64,000 nt of DNA from Bradyrhizobium monzae (GCF_021458635.1 NZ_JAIRDQ010000001.1:1818917-1882916), one strand, 5' to 3'. Shown: positions 36,072 to 45,414, counted from the stretch's first letter. Notes: generated by a model not told the origin, from the sequence alone. Translations and numbers: made by a program.

Positions 36072-36419
36072 TCAGCCCTTGAGCGCACTGACCACCACCT
36101 CGATCAACGCACCGCCACCGAGATCGGCGACGCCGACAGTGGCGCGGGTTGGCAGATCGTCGCCGAAGAACTCGGTCCAGGCCGCGTCCATCTCCTTCTT
36201 CTTGGAAAGATCGGTAACGAAGATCGAGGCGCTGACGATTCGGCCCTTGTCGGTGCCGGCTTCCTTCAGATAGCCGGCAATCTTGCCGAGGATGTTGCGG
36301 GTCTGGTCGCCCATCGAGACCGAGGTGTCGTCGGCAATCGTGCCGCCGACGAAGACGAAGCCGTTGGCTTCGACGGCGCGGTGCATGATGGGCGTGCGGA
36401 TGCTGCGGATGATGCTCAT
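36072..36419 (-). CDS. ridA: RidA-family protein (imine/enamine deaminase)
   Basis: A 115-aa member of the YjgF/YER057c/UK114 family, which hydrolyses reactive 2-imino acids to 2-oxo acids plus ammonia. Visible family stretches are FVFVGGTIADD, QTRNILGKIAGYLKEAG, ASIFVTDLSKK and the C-terminal DLPTRATVGVADLGGGALIE, where the Arg binds the substrate carboxylate and the Glu near the C-terminus activates water. It is the last gene of the operon running from 44217, 15 bp behind an FAD amino-acid oxidase gene. That enzyme class makes imines, so the pairing is meaningful. Confidence 0.92.
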   Translation of the reverse strand: MSIIRSIRTPIMHRAVEANGFVFVGGTIADDTSVSMGDQTRNILGKIAGYLKEAGTDKGRIVSASIFVTDLSKKKEMDAAWTEFFGDDLPTRATVGVADLGGGALIEVVVSALKG

Positions 36420-36434
36420 GATGTCGTCCTCTTC

Positions 36435-37556
36435 TCAGAGCGTGGAGGGATGAAAGCGGTCGATGCCGAGCTCGCTGATTCGGGTCTGGGTGCCCCCATT
36501 GACGATCAGCTCCGCCATCACGGCACCGGCGCCGGGGCCGAGCTGAAAGCCGTGCAGCGAGAAGCCGAACTGGTGATAGAGCCCCTTGTGGCGGCTGCTC
36601 GGCCCGAACACGGGAATGTCGTCCTTCATCTTCGCCTCGATGCCGGCCCAGGCACGGACGATCGTGGCGCTGCGCATCACCGGAAACAGCTCGAACACGG
36701 TGCGCGCGCTGATCGCAAGACTCTTCCAGTCCAGCACCGTCTCGTTGCGGTCCTGATACGGCGTTGCCAGATGGCCGCCGCCGATCAGCACGGTGCCGTT
36801 CTTGAATTGCTTGAAGGAGAGCTTGCGCCCGCGCAGGATCACGACGGGATCGATGAAGTGCGGCACGCGCGATGTGATCATCAGCATCGGCGCCACGGTC
36901 TCGACCGGCACCGGCTCGCCGAGCGCAGCAGCGATCTTGCCGGCCCAGGCGCCGGCGGCATTGACCAGCACCGGCGCGGCGAAGGTCTCAGTGCCGACAT
37001 CCACATGCCAGAGGCCGTCGCTGTATCGGATGTTGCTGGCAGCTACGCCCTCGCGCACGGTCGCGCCGAGCTGCTGGGCTTTGCGCCGGAACGCCGTCGT
37101 CGTCTGCGCCGGATTGGCCGCACCGTCACGGCGCGACACCACGCCGCCGGGACAGGTCTCGGCGACCGCCGGTACGAGGCGCCGCAGCTCGGTCGCGTCG
37201 ATCAGCTCTTCATGGGTAAAGCCGAGCGTGTTGAGCTCGGCGACGCGGGCGCGGCAAACGGCGAGCTCCTCCTCGTTCTCGGCGACGAGCACCTGGCCGT
37301 AACTCTCAAAACTGCAATCGTCGTCGAGGAGGTCTTTGATCTTCTCCCAGATCCCCATCGAGCGGATCGACAGCGGGATTTCGGGGATGTGTCGCGCGAG
37401 CTGGCGGACGCCGCCGGCGTTGACACCGGAAGCGTGGCGGCCGGCATAGTCCTTTTCGATCAGCACCGGCTTCAGGCCGGCGAGGCACAGATGCAGCGCG
37501 GTCGAGCATCCGTGGATGCCGCCGCCGACGACGATCGCATCCACGTTCTCTGTCAT
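36435..37556 (-). CDS. FAD-dependent oxidoreductase (DadA/glycine oxidase-like)
   Basis: A 373-aa D-amino-acid-oxidase-type flavoenzyme. FAD motif near the N-terminus: DAIVVGGGIHGCSTALHL, then LIEKD binding the ribose; VNAAGAWAGKIAAALGEPVP (about residue 190); and a C-terminal FSLHGFQLGPGAGAVMAELI that closes on FAD. Its substrate would be a secondary or primary amine next to a carboxylate. Its ATG overlaps the stop of the preceding gene by 4 bp. It is a second, single-subunit oxidase in an operon that already has a three-part dehydrogenase. Confidence 0.88.
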   Translation of the reverse strand: MTENVDAIVVGGGIHGCSTALHLCLAGLKPVLIEKDYAGRHASGVNAGGVRQLARHIPEIPLSIRSMGIWEKIKDLLDDDCSFESYGQVLVAENEEELAVCRARVAELNTLGFTHEELIDATELRRLVPAVAETCPGGVVSRRDGAANPAQTTTAFRRKAQQLGATVREGVAASNIRYSDGLWHVDVGTETFAAPVLVNAAGAWAGKIAAALGEPVPVETVAPMLMITSRVPHFIDPVVILRGRKLSFKQFKNGTVLIGGGHLATPYQDRNETVLDWKSLAISARTVFELFPVMRSATIVRAWAGIEAKMKDDIPVFGPSSRHKGLYHQFGFSLHGFQLGPGAGAVMAELIVNGGTQTRISELGIDRFHPSTL

Positions 37557-38971
37557 CCGCGCACCACCGCCTTGATATCCGCCTCACTCTTCGGAACAGC
37601 GGCGAGCTCGGCGAGCGTGATCGGCTTCACCGGCGCGCGCAGCCGGTAATAGCCGATCTCCTGCGGGGTCTTGCCGCGCGCCTGTGCCATCAGCTCGGTG
37701 ACGGTGAGACCGCACAGCCGGCCCTGACACGGACCCATCCCGGTGCGGCGATAGGCCTTGAGCTGGTTGGGTCCCGTCGCGCCGATCGCGACGGAATCGA
37801 GAACGTCCTTGGCGGTCACCTCTTCGCAGCGACAGACGATGGTGTCGCCGGAGGGAATGCGAAACTGCGGCGACGGGCGGAACAGCGTGTCGAGGAAGAC
37901 GCGGCCGCGCTCGGCCTTGGCGAGATCGGCGCGAAGCGTCGCCATCGCGGGAAGCTTCGCTGCGGCAGCAGGCGCCAGTGCTTCCACCGCCGCTCGCGCC
38001 GCGATGCGACCGCGGACCCCGGCGGCATTCGCGCCGCCGATGCCGGCGCCGTCGCCGGCAATGGCGATGCCAGCGACCGACGAATTGCCATTCGCATCGA
38101 GCACAGGCGACCAGCACAGCTGAACATCGTCCCAACGATGCTCAACGTCTGCGGACATCGCAAGGTTGACGTTCGGCACGACGCCCTGATGCAGCAGCAG
38201 GAGGTCCGCAGAGATGGTCTCGCGCTTGCCGCCCGCGACGTAGCTGACGTTCGCGAGCTGGCCGTCACCGATTGCTGCAAGCTCGGTGACGCCGGAAACG
38301 ACATGCACTTTGGCTTTCACCTCGCGCATCATCGACAGGCCCTTGGTGAAATAGGGCGAGGTCAAGAAGGCGAAGGCGTGCGGGAGTGCCGCGAAATAAT
38401 TCCCGCGCTCGGTGGTGTCGAGGATACGGTCGATGCGGCCGCCGAGGCGCAATATCTGCGCGGCGAGTAGCCAGAGCAGCGGTCCCTGCCCCGCGATCAC
38501 CGTGCGGCCATCAGGCACCAGCCCGGACGATTTCAGCATGGTCTGCGCGGCGCCCGCGGTCATCACGCCCGGCAAGGTCCAGCCGGGAACCGGAAACGGC
38601 CGCTCCAGCGCGCCGGTCGCCAGGATGACGCGCTTCGCCTTGACGAAGGCCGAGGCACCGCCGATCGAGACGGCGATATCGAGATTGCGGTCGAGGCTCC
38701 AGACAGTGGCCCGATGGATGACCTCGGCATTGCTCGCGCGCAGCGATTGCACGAGATCGGCACCGACCCAATAGTCGGCACCGAGCTGGCTGCGCTCGGT
38801 CACCGGCGTCGACGAGATGGCACGAAACACCTGGCCGCCGGGCCCGATGTTCTCGTCGAGCAAGAGCGACGTGAGACCAGCTTCGGCGGATGTCGCGGCA
38901 GCCGCGAGGCCTGCGGGCCCAGCACCGATCACTACGACGTCATAATCTTCGCGCTTGGGAGCCACAGTCAT
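37553..38971 (-). CDS. NAD(P)/FAD-dependent oxidoreductase, alpha subunit of a heterotrimeric dehydrogenase (OoxA/HcnB-like)
   Basis: A 472-aa flavoprotein. FAD motif VVVIGAGPAGLAAAATSAEA (about residue 12), a second nucleotide fold around TVIAGQGPLLWLLAAQILRL (about 160), and a C-terminal cysteine cluster (CRCEE about 395, then CQGRLC about 430) of the BFD-like [2Fe-2S] type. This arrangement is that of the A subunit of octopine/nopaline oxidase, of HcnB, and of D-hydroxyproline dehydrogenase. It overlaps the [2Fe-2S] gene by 4 bp. Start ATG 38971. Electrons probably pass to the respiratory chain rather than to oxygen. Confidence 0.88.
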   Translation of the reverse strand: MTVAPKREDYDVVVIGAGPAGLAAAATSAEAGLTSLLLDENIGPGGQVFRAISSTPVTERSQLGADYWVGADLVQSLRASNAEVIHRATVWSLDRNLDIAVSIGGASAFVKAKRVILATGALERPFPVPGWTLPGVMTAGAAQTMLKSSGLVPDGRTVIAGQGPLLWLLAAQILRLGGRIDRILDTTERGNYFAALPHAFAFLTSPYFTKGLSMMREVKAKVHVVSGVTELAAIGDGQLANVSYVAGGKRETISADLLLLHQGVVPNVNLAMSADVEHRWDDVQLCWSPVLDANGNSSVAGIAIAGDGAGIGGANAAGVRGRIAARAAVEALAPAAAAKLPAMATLRADLAKAERGRVFLDTLFRPSPQFRIPSGDTIVCRCEEVTAKDVLDSVAIGATGPNQLKAYRRTGMGPCQGRLCGLTVTELMAQARGKTPQEIGYYRLRAPVKPITLAELAAVPKSEADIKAVVRG

Positions 38972-39264
38972 CTTCCGATCTCCCGCTTGCCCTTCTGGAT
39001 TTCGATCTGCATGCCCTCGGCCACGGGCACGAGGCAGCCCTGGCGATTGCCGACGCCGTCGATGGTGACGAGGCAGTCGAAGCACACGCCCATCATGCAA
39101 TAGGGCAGACGCGGCGCGCCGCTCACTGCCGTGAAACGCCGTGCATCCTGGCCGGACGCCAGCAGTGCGGCGGAGACGGTGTCGCCCTGTCGCGCCGCGA
39201 CGGCGACGCCGTCGACGAAGATTTGGACCTGCGGGCGTTTGTCCTGTTCGGATCGTCTAAACAT
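38968..39264 (-). CDS. [2Fe-2S] ferredoxin-like subunit (Fer2_4; HcnA/OoxX-like)
   Basis: A 98-aa plant-ferredoxin-fold protein. Four cysteines fit the Fer2_4 pattern: C-x4-C-x2-C in YCMMGVCFDCLVTIDG and a fourth in RQGCLVPV. It starts with a basic tail and VQIFVDGVAVAARQGDTV, as in sarcosine-oxidase-alpha-like and HcnA-like subunits. It lies between the two FAD subunit genes, overlapping the alpha subunit by 4 bp, so it is the electron-transfer part of the complex. Confidence 0.9.
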   Translation of the reverse strand: MFRRSEQDKRPQVQIFVDGVAVAARQGDTVSAALLASGQDARRFTAVSGAPRLPYCMMGVCFDCLVTIDGVGNRQGCLVPVAEGMQIEIQKGKREIGR

Positions 39265-39291
39265 GGGATGCCTCTTGGCTCCTTGATATCT

Positions 39292-40428
39292 CTAGTAGCC
39301 ACTATTGTTCGCGGCGCCCGCGCCGCCGAAGCGGCTGGCGGAGAACGCGCCGACCAGTTCAGGCTCGAGCGCGCCTTGCGCGACCATGCGCGCGATCTCG
39401 AAAACGTGGTTGGAGGCGAGTGTCACGCCGGAATGGCAGCAGGCGACGAAGGCGCCGGGATGCGTCTCCGACTGGTCGTATATCGGAAAGCCGTCCTGCG
39501 GCATGACGCGGATGCCGGCCCAGCTCCTGACCACGTTGAGCCGCGCGAGATGCGGGAACATCCGCTGCGCGCGATCGGTCATCACCGCGCTGATCGAATG
39601 CTTCAGCGCGCGATCATCGAGCTCGTCTTCCTTGCTGTCGCCGATCATCACCGTGCCCTCGTCGGTCTGGCGGATCGTGGTCAGCGGATGCGGCAGGAAC
39701 GGCATCGTACGCTCGGTCACTACGATCTGGCCGCGGGTCGGGCCCATCGGCGCGTAGAGGCCGACCATCGGCGCGAGCGTCTGGTTGGCGTTGCCGGCGG
39801 CAAGCACGATTTTGGCGGCACGCAGTTCGCCCTTCGGCGTGGTCAGGCGGAATTCGCCGCCACTCTTGCTGATCGCCGAGACCGGCTGCTCCGGAAAATA
39901 GTCGATGCCGAACGCCTTGAAGCCGGTGTGGAACGCCCGGAACGTCCGAAGTGAATTGACGTGGCCGTCGAGCGGACAATAGCTGCCGCCCGAAACCTCT
40001 GGTCCGATCAGCGGGAGCGACTTCTTCACCTCGGAGGCGGAGAGCATCTCCATCTTATAGTCGGCGGCACCTGCCTGGTTGTGCATACGCTTGACGAGTT
40101 CGGCACGCTGACCGAATTCGTCGTCGCCGAGCGTGAGATGAAAGCCGCCATTCTGCTGGAGCGAGACATCGAGCCCGGTCTGCTGCTTCAGTTCCGACGC
40201 CAGCCGGCCCCACGCCTGCGACGCCTGCACAGTCCAGACCGTGTAGGCGGGCATGCCGAGCCCCTTGCTCTGGACCCAGACCAGCGCAAAGTTCGCGCGG
40301 GAGGCACGCTTGGTGATGTCGCCTTCGTCGAGCACGGCCACGCGCTTGCCGAGCCGGCCGAGGCCCCAGGCAATCGCGGAGCCGAGCAATCCGCCACCGA
40401 CAACGGCGACGTCATAATCCCTGGACAT
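39292..40428 (-). CDS. FAD-dependent oxidoreductase, beta subunit of the heterotrimeric dehydrogenase (OoxB/HcnC-like)
   Basis: A 378-aa DAO-family flavoprotein: VAVVGGGLLGSAIAWGLGRL at the N-terminus, LDEGDITKRASRANFALVWV, where a basic motif binds FAD, and a C-terminal CCHSGVTLASNHVFEIARMV. The early ANFALVWVQSKG stretch is shared with opine-oxidase and HcnC-type beta subunits. This should be the catalytic amine-oxidising subunit. Start ATG 40428; the frame stays open far upstream through the permease gene, but that part is antisense-like. It lies 8 bp behind the permease gene and 27 bp before the [2Fe-2S] gene. Confidence 0.88.
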   Translation of the reverse strand: MSRDYDVAVVGGGLLGSAIAWGLGRLGKRVAVLDEGDITKRASRANFALVWVQSKGLGMPAYTVWTVQASQAWGRLASELKQQTGLDVSLQQNGGFHLTLGDDEFGQRAELVKRMHNQAGAADYKMEMLSASEVKKSLPLIGPEVSGGSYCPLDGHVNSLRTFRAFHTGFKAFGIDYFPEQPVSAISKSGGEFRLTTPKGELRAAKIVLAAGNANQTLAPMVGLYAPMGPTRGQIVVTERTMPFLPHPLTTIRQTDEGTVMIGDSKEDELDDRALKHSISAVMTDRAQRMFPHLARLNVVRSWAGIRVMPQDGFPIYDQSETHPGAFVACCHSGVTLASNHVFEIARMVAQGALEPELVGAFSASRFGGAGAANNSGY

Positions 40429-40436
40429 GGGTTCTC

Positions 40437-41243
40437 CTATCGCCCCGGATCGCCCTTGCCGGCGAGCACACGGTCGAGCCCGTAAAAGCGGTCGAGCAGA
40501 ATGAGGGCGGTCATGGTGATCGCGATCACGCAAGCCGAGACCGACGTCACCAGCGGATCGATGTTGTCCTGGATATAAAGGAACATGCGCACGGGCAACG
40601 TCTCTGTGCCGGGCGCCGCGAGAAAAACGGTCATGGTGAGATCGTCGAAGGACTGGATGAAGGCGAGCGCCCAGCCGCTGATGACGCCGGGCAGGATCAG
40701 CGGCAAGGTCACGCGGCGAAACAGCGTCCAGCCACCGGCGCCGAGCGAGACCGCCGCCATCTCGACCGTGCGGTCCATGCCGGTCGCAGCCGCCAGCGTC
40801 AGCCGTAGTGCGAACGGGAATACGATGATGACATGCGCGATGATCAGTGCCGCAAAACTGCCGCCGAGGCCCGCCGAGGTGAAGAAGCGCAGGAAGGCGA
40901 TGCCGAGCACGACATGCGGGATCATCAACGGCGACAGGAACAGCGCCGCCAGCGCATCGCGGCCGCGGAACCGATAGCGCGCGATCGCGAGCGCCGCCGG
41001 CACCGCGAACAGCAGCGCCACGAAGGACGACAGCGCGCCGAGCCCCAGGCTGACCCAGAAGGCATGGATGAACTCGGGATAATTTCCGATCGCCCTGAAC
41101 CAGCGCAGCGAGAAGCCGTTGGTCGGGAGCGACAGGAAACCTTCGGGCGTGAAGGCGACGAGACAGACCACCAGGATCGGCGCCACCATCACGATGACGA
41201 AGATGGTGTGGAAGATCAGCGCAAGAGGGCCGTTCCGTCTCAT
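40437..41243 (-). CDS. ABC transporter permease (PotC-like)
   Basis: A 268-aa inner-membrane permease of the binding-protein-dependent family with six hydrophobic helices. The EAA loop that contacts the ATPase is near residues 165-190 (MAAVSLGAGGWTLFRRVTLP). It pairs with the permease gene upstream, which it overlaps by 4 bp. The family takes up polyamines, putrescine, opines or other cationic small molecules. Confidence 0.9.
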   Translation of the reverse strand: MRRNGPLALIFHTIFVIVMVAPILVVCLVAFTPEGFLSLPTNGFSLRWFRAIGNYPEFIHAFWVSLGLGALSSFVALLFAVPAALAIARYRFRGRDALAALFLSPLMIPHVVLGIAFLRFFTSAGLGGSFAALIIAHVIIVFPFALRLTLAAATGMDRTVEMAAVSLGAGGWTLFRRVTLPLILPGVISGWALAFIQSFDDLTMTVFLAAPGTETLPVRMFLYIQDNIDPLVTSVSACVIAITMTALILLDRFYGLDRVLAGKGDPGR

Positions 41244-42115
41244 CGGAACACCTCCGCATAGCGGCGTTCGATCAGCGCGTTGCTGCCGACGACGATGAGC
41301 ACCAGCGCCACCAGCAGCAGCGTGGCGACCGCAGCTCCGAGCGGCCAGTTCAGCGTGTTGAGGAATTCGTCATAGGCAAGCGTCGCCGCGACCTTGAGCC
41401 GGCGGCCGCCGATGATCGCAGGCGTGGCAAAGGCGCTCGCCGAGAGCGAGAACACGATGATCGCGCCCGACAGCACGCCCGGCATGATCTGGGGCATGAT
41501 GATACGGCGGATGATGGTGACCGGGCCCGCGCCGAGCGACATCGCGGCATTTTCGATCTGCGGATCGAGCCGTTGCAGAGCGGCCCACACTGACAGCACC
41601 ATGAACGGCATCATCACATGCGCGAGCGCGACCACCATGCCGGTCTCGGTGAACATGAAGGGAATGGGGGAACGGATCGCGCCGAGCGACATCAAGAGCT
41701 TGTTGACGAGGCCGTTGTTGCCGCCGAACAGCAGCGCCCAGCCGAGTGTGCGCGCGACCACGGAAATCAGCAGCGGCCCGAGAATGACCAGCAGGAAAAA
41801 ACTCTTCCAGCGGCCGCTCATGCGGTTGAGGATGTAGGCTTCGGGCGCACCGAGGACGGCGGTAAGCAGCGTGGTCAGAATCGCGATCCGAAACGTCCGC
41901 CAGAACATCTCGGCGTAGTAAGGATCGGTCGCGATCTCCTGCCAATTCTTGAGGATGAAGACCGGCTCGATGCCCTTGTACTGGCCCCAGTCGTGGAACG
42001 ACAGCATCACGGTCATCGCGAGCGGGATCAGCAGCACGCCGACGAACAGCATCAAGGCAGGCGCCGTCAGCGCCCAGGGCGCACGCGCATCGCGCTCTTC
42101 GGCGACCGCGCTCAT
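41240..42115 (-). CDS. ABC transporter permease (PotB-like)
   Basis: A 291-aa permease with about six membrane helices. The EAA loop is AAMSLGAGPVTIIRRIIMPQ (about residue 190). The first helix starts at about residue 15 (TAPALMLFVGVLLIPLAMTV), and a long periplasmic segment follows, as is usual for the PotB partner. Start ATG 42115 overlaps the ATPase stop by 4 bp. It forms a heterodimer with the permease at 40437-41243. Confidence 0.9.
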   Translation of the reverse strand: MSAVAEERDARAPWALTAPALMLFVGVLLIPLAMTVMLSFHDWGQYKGIEPVFILKNWQEIATDPYYAEMFWRTFRIAILTTLLTAVLGAPEAYILNRMSGRWKSFFLLVILGPLLISVVARTLGWALLFGGNNGLVNKLLMSLGAIRSPIPFMFTETGMVVALAHVMMPFMVLSVWAALQRLDPQIENAAMSLGAGPVTIIRRIIMPQIMPGVLSGAIIVFSLSASAFATPAIIGGRRLKVAATLAYDEFLNTLNWPLGAAVATLLLVALVLIVVGSNALIERRYAEVFR

Positions 42116-43152
42116 GCGACGGTCCTCGCACGCACGCTCATGTCTTCGGGCCGCCACGTGAGGTGAACGGCCTCGCCTTCCGTCGGCTGCGGCTGACCGT
42201 CATTCTGACGGATCACGATCGCCGGGCCGCATTCGCCGTCGCATTGGAATAGCCAGTGATTGCCCTGGAAGATGCGCGTGACGACCTTGGCGCCAAGACC
42301 CGCATCGCCGAAGCCGATTCTTTCAGGACGAATGCTGACGGTGACAGCGCCACTGAGCCCAGCCGGCGCCGGCGCGCTCCAGGACCCCGCCACCAGTCGC
42401 GCCGGGGTCGCGGTGCGGTCGATCGTCCCGGCAAAATCGTTGGTCTTGCCCAAAAACTGCGAGACGAAGGCCGAGGCCGGCTTCTCGTAAGTCTCCTGCG
42501 GCGTGCCAATCTGCTCGATCTTGCCCTGGCTCATCACCACGATACGGTCGGACAGCGACATCGCCTCGTTCTGGTCGTGAGTCACGAGGATGGTGGTGGT
42601 GCCAATGGTGCGCTGAATCTGCCGCAGCTCGATCTGCATCTCCTCGCGCAGTTTTGCGTCGAGGTTGGAGAGCGGCTCGTCCAGCAGCAGCACACTCGGC
42701 TTGATCACCAGCGCACGCGCCAGCGCTACGCGCTGCTGCTGGCCGCCGGACATCCGGCGCGGATGGCGATCCTCGTAACCGGCGAGGCCCACCATTGCGA
42801 GTGCAGCACGGACGCGCTCGGCCCGCTCATTGCGCGGGACGCTGCGCATCTCGAGCCCAAAGGCGACATTTTCCGCCGCGGTCATGTGCGGAAACAGGGC
42901 GTAGCTCTGGAACACGATGCCAAGCCCGCGCTTGGCCGGATGGATCGCGGTCAGGTCCTTGTCCTCCAGGCGAATCGCGCCGCGCGTGGGATCGAGGAAG
43001 CCCGCGATCATCTGGAGGGTCGTGGTCTTGCCGCAGCCGGAGGGGCCGAGGAAGGAGATGAACTCCCCCTTGCCCACCACAAGACTGAAGTCATCGACCA
43101 CAGTCTGCGCGCCGAACTGTTTTGCCACCCGATCGAGCTCGAGAAAGGCCAT
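42112..43152 (-). CDS. ABC transporter ATP-binding protein (PotA-like)
   Basis: A 346-aa importer ATPase. Walker A is GPSGCGKTT (about residue 36), the signature [15 protein letters not shown] (about 135) and Walker B LLLDEPLSNLD (about 155), with the switch His in LVTHDQNEA. Residues from about 250 form the TOBE regulatory domain. It energises the two permeases downstream and follows the binding-protein gene by 27 bp. Confidence 0.95.
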   Translation of the reverse strand: MAFLELDRVAKQFGAQTVVDDFSLVVGKGEFISFLGPSGCGKTTTLQMIAGFLDPTRGAIRLEDKDLTAIHPAKRGLGIVFQSYALFPHMTAAENVAFGLEMRSVPRNERAERVRAALAMVGLAGYEDRHPRRMSGGQQQRVALARALVIKPSVLLLDEPLSNLDAKLREEMQIELRQIQRTIGTTTILVTHDQNEAMSLSDRIVVMSQGKIEQIGTPQETYEKPASAFVSQFLGKTNDFAGTIDRTATPARLVAGSWSAPAPAGLSGAVTVSIRPERIGFGDAGLGAKVVTRIFQGNHWLFQCDGECGPAIVIRQNDGQPQPTEGEAVHLTWRPEDMSVRARTVA

Positions 43153-43179
43153 ACGCTGTCTCCGCTGCGGATGATCAGA

Positions 43180-44217
43180 TCAGCGCTCGACTTCACGATT
43201 CCAGCGCTTGGTCCACTCCTCGCGCTTGTCGTTGATGACCGTCCAGTCGGGATTATAGAGCTTCGCCGCGCGCTCGCCGATCGGCGCCATCTTGCCGAGC
43301 TCCGGCGGCACCACCAGCGATTTCAGCACCGGGCCGTAGCCATAGTCCTTCAACATCACGAGCTGGATTTTGGGATCGAGCAGCATCTTGACGAAGTTCG
43401 ACGCCAGCGGCGAAGCATTCGGCTTGGCGATCGGACAAGCCGTCGTCAGCAGCGTTGCGGCACCTTCCTTCGGGTAGACGAAATCGACGGGGAAGCCGGT
43501 GTTGGCAAAGCTCTGCACGCGGCCGGTGCCCCACACCGCGATGACGGCCTGGCCGGACTGGAACAGCTCGGTCATCTTGCCCGGCGACGGCTCATAGGCG
43601 AGCACGTTCGGATTGATCTGCTCCTTGAAGATCTTGAAGCCGGAATCGACGTTGGACTCGCCGCCGCCATTCATCTTCGACAGCATCACCAGCGCTTCGA
43701 GGCCATAGGTGTTGTTGATCGGCGGAATGACGAGCTGCTTGGCGTATTTCGTGTCCTTCAGATCATTCCACGAAGTCGGCGGCGCCCAGCCTTTCTCGGC
43801 GAACACCTTGGTGTTGTACATCAGGCCGGTCGCGACGATGCCGATCGCGACCGCGCGATCGTCCTTGAAGCGCGCGGTGTCGTAGAGATCGGCGGCCGGC
43901 AGGCCCTCGAGCTTGCCGCAGAAGCCGAGCTGGATCGCCTGGTACATCGGACCGTCGTCGACGATAGCGACGTCGATCTGCTGGTTGCCCTTCTGCGCCT
44001 GCAGCTTGGCCAGCGTGTCGGTGGAGTTGCCGGCGACGTATTCGACCTTGACGCCGTTCTCCTTCTCGAAGGTCGGGATCACTTCGTCGCGGATGGTCTT
44101 CTCGAACGAGCCGCCATAGCCGGCGACATAGAGCGTCTTTTGCTGGGCCGAGACAGCCGACGGGACGGCGACGAGCGCCGCGATGCTGACCGCGGTCAGA
44201 AGGCGAAAAGTCTTCAT
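43180..44217 (-). CDS. ABC transporter substrate-binding protein (PotD/PotF-like)
   Basis: A 345-aa periplasmic binding protein with a signal peptide cut after VSAQQ (about residue 25). Mature start KTLYVAGYGGSFEKTIRDEV, then VDVAIVDDGPMYQ, AIGIVATGLMYNTKVFAEKG, TSWNDLKDTKYAKQL and VIAVWGTGRVQSFANTGFPV are family-1 (PotD/Fbp-like) stretches. It is the first gene of the operon, divergent from a LysR gene at 44491. The ligand is probably the substrate of the oxidases encoded downstream. Confidence 0.9.
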   Translation of the reverse strand: MKTFRLLTAVSIAALVAVPSAVSAQQKTLYVAGYGGSFEKTIRDEVIPTFEKENGVKVEYVAGNSTDTLAKLQAQKGNQQIDVAIVDDGPMYQAIQLGFCGKLEGLPAADLYDTARFKDDRAVAIGIVATGLMYNTKVFAEKGWAPPTSWNDLKDTKYAKQLVIPPINNTYGLEALVMLSKMNGGGESNVDSGFKIFKEQINPNVLAYEPSPGKMTELFQSGQAVIAVWGTGRVQSFANTGFPVDFVYPKEGAATLLTTACPIAKPNASPLASNFVKMLLDPKIQLVMLKDYGYGPVLKSLVVPPELGKMAPIGERAAKLYNPDWTVINDKREEWTKRWNREVER

Positions 44218-44490
44218 GTGGACCGATCTCCAATACCGGAATGAGGTGACGTACCGACAAATCCCTGGCTGAAGTGCCTTCCGCATTTCCTTCCGCGCTA
44301 GTCCCGATCCGTCAGGGCTCCGGCCCCTGCTCGGCGGGTTTTCGCGCGATTTGGAGGTTCGAACCCCTCCAATCTGCCGAAAAAGCGGGCTGTCTCCAGT
44401 CCTGATGAAAAAGATCGCAAACCCTGGCTTCCATCGTCCAATGAATAATGACACCCTCTGCATGCCAAAATGTTATGATTGGAGAAAGGG

Positions 44491-45414
44491 ATGGCGCGGA
44501 TCAATTCGCGACAGGTGGAGGCCTTCCGCGCAACGATGCTGACCGGCAGTGTCACCGAGGCGGCTGCCCTGATGACGGTCACGCAGCCGGCGGTGAGCCG
44601 GTTGCTGCGCGACCTTCAGGCGCTGTTGAAAATGGAGCTGTTCGAACGGCGCGGCACTGGGCTGGTGCCAACCGCGGCAGCGATGGCGCTCTATACCGAA
44701 GTAGAGCGTTCCTTCGTCGGCCTCGAACGCATCACCGCCGCAGCCGAGGAAATCCGCGGCCGCCGCACCGGCTCGCTGCGGATCGCGGCGCTGCCGGCGC
44801 TGTCGAACGGCTATTTGCCGCGGCTGACGGGTCACTTCCTGAAGGAGCGGCCAAACCTCAACCTCGCTTTCTTCGGCGTGATCTCGCCGATCGTGGTCGA
44901 CTGGGTGCTGAACAATCAGTGCGACGTCGGCTTTGCCGAGGTACCGATCGCGCATTCCGGTCTGCCGAGCCAAAAGCTGCCGGCGCCCGCGCGCGTCGCG
45001 GTGCTGCCGACGGGTCATCGCCTCACGGAAAAGGAAGTCCTGGAGCCGCGCGACTTCGAGGGCGAGACGTTCATCTCGCTGTCGGCGGGATCGTCGAGCC
45101 GGCACCTCGTCGACCAGATCTTCCATCGTCACGATGTCCGCCGCGTGCTGCGGGTAGAGACCGCGCTGTCGGAAATCATGTGCGGGATGGTATCGTCGGG
45201 GCTTGGCGTCGCGATCTGCGATCCCTTCACCGCGCAAGAATTCTCCACGCGCGGCGTCGTGGTGCGCCGCTTCCTGCCCCGCATCGACTTCGAGTTCTCC
45301 GCCGTGTTTCCCGCGCAGCGCAGCCCCTCGCCGGTAGCGCTCGATCTGGTCGAGACCATGCGCAAATCGCTTGCTGAATTCGACGACCTGCCCGAGGCCG
45401 CGGTCAGCCGTTGA
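44491..45414 (+). CDS. LysR-family regulator, divergent from the opine-oxidase-like operon
   Basis: A 307-aa LysR protein. The N-terminal winged helix is QVEAFRATMLTGSVTEAAAL, VTQPAVSRLLRDLQALLKME, LFERRGTGLVPTAAA. The coinducer domain starts near residue 90 (GSLRIAALPALSNGYLPRLT). This N-terminus is close to the OccR/NocR group that controls opine catabolism genes. GGAGAAAGG sits directly before ATG 44491. The 273-bp intergenic region should hold its site; an imperfect inverted repeat lies at about 44442-44479. Confidence 0.92.
   Translation: MARINSRQVEAFRATMLTGSVTEAAALMTVTQPAVSRLLRDLQALLKMELFERRGTGLVPTAAAMALYTEVERSFVGLERITAAAEEIRGRRTGSLRIAALPALSNGYLPRLTGHFLKERPNLNLAFFGVISPIVVDWVLNNQCDVGFAEVPIAHSGLPSQKLPAPARVAVLPTGHRLTEKEVLEPRDFEGETFISLSAGSSSRHLVDQIFHRHDVRRVLRVETALSEIMCGMVSSGLGVAICDPFTAQEFSTRGVVVRRFLPRIDFEFSAVFPAQRSPSPVALDLVETMRKSLAEFDDLPEAAVSR

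Noticed and set aside
44350..44390. tRNA-like T-arm (GGAGGTTCGAACCCCTCC) in the LysR divergent region
   Set aside because: The T-stem pairs poorly at the standard 7-base loop, and no matching 5' acceptor, D-arm or anticodon arm lies within 90 bases on either strand. At most a degraded tRNA 3' end.
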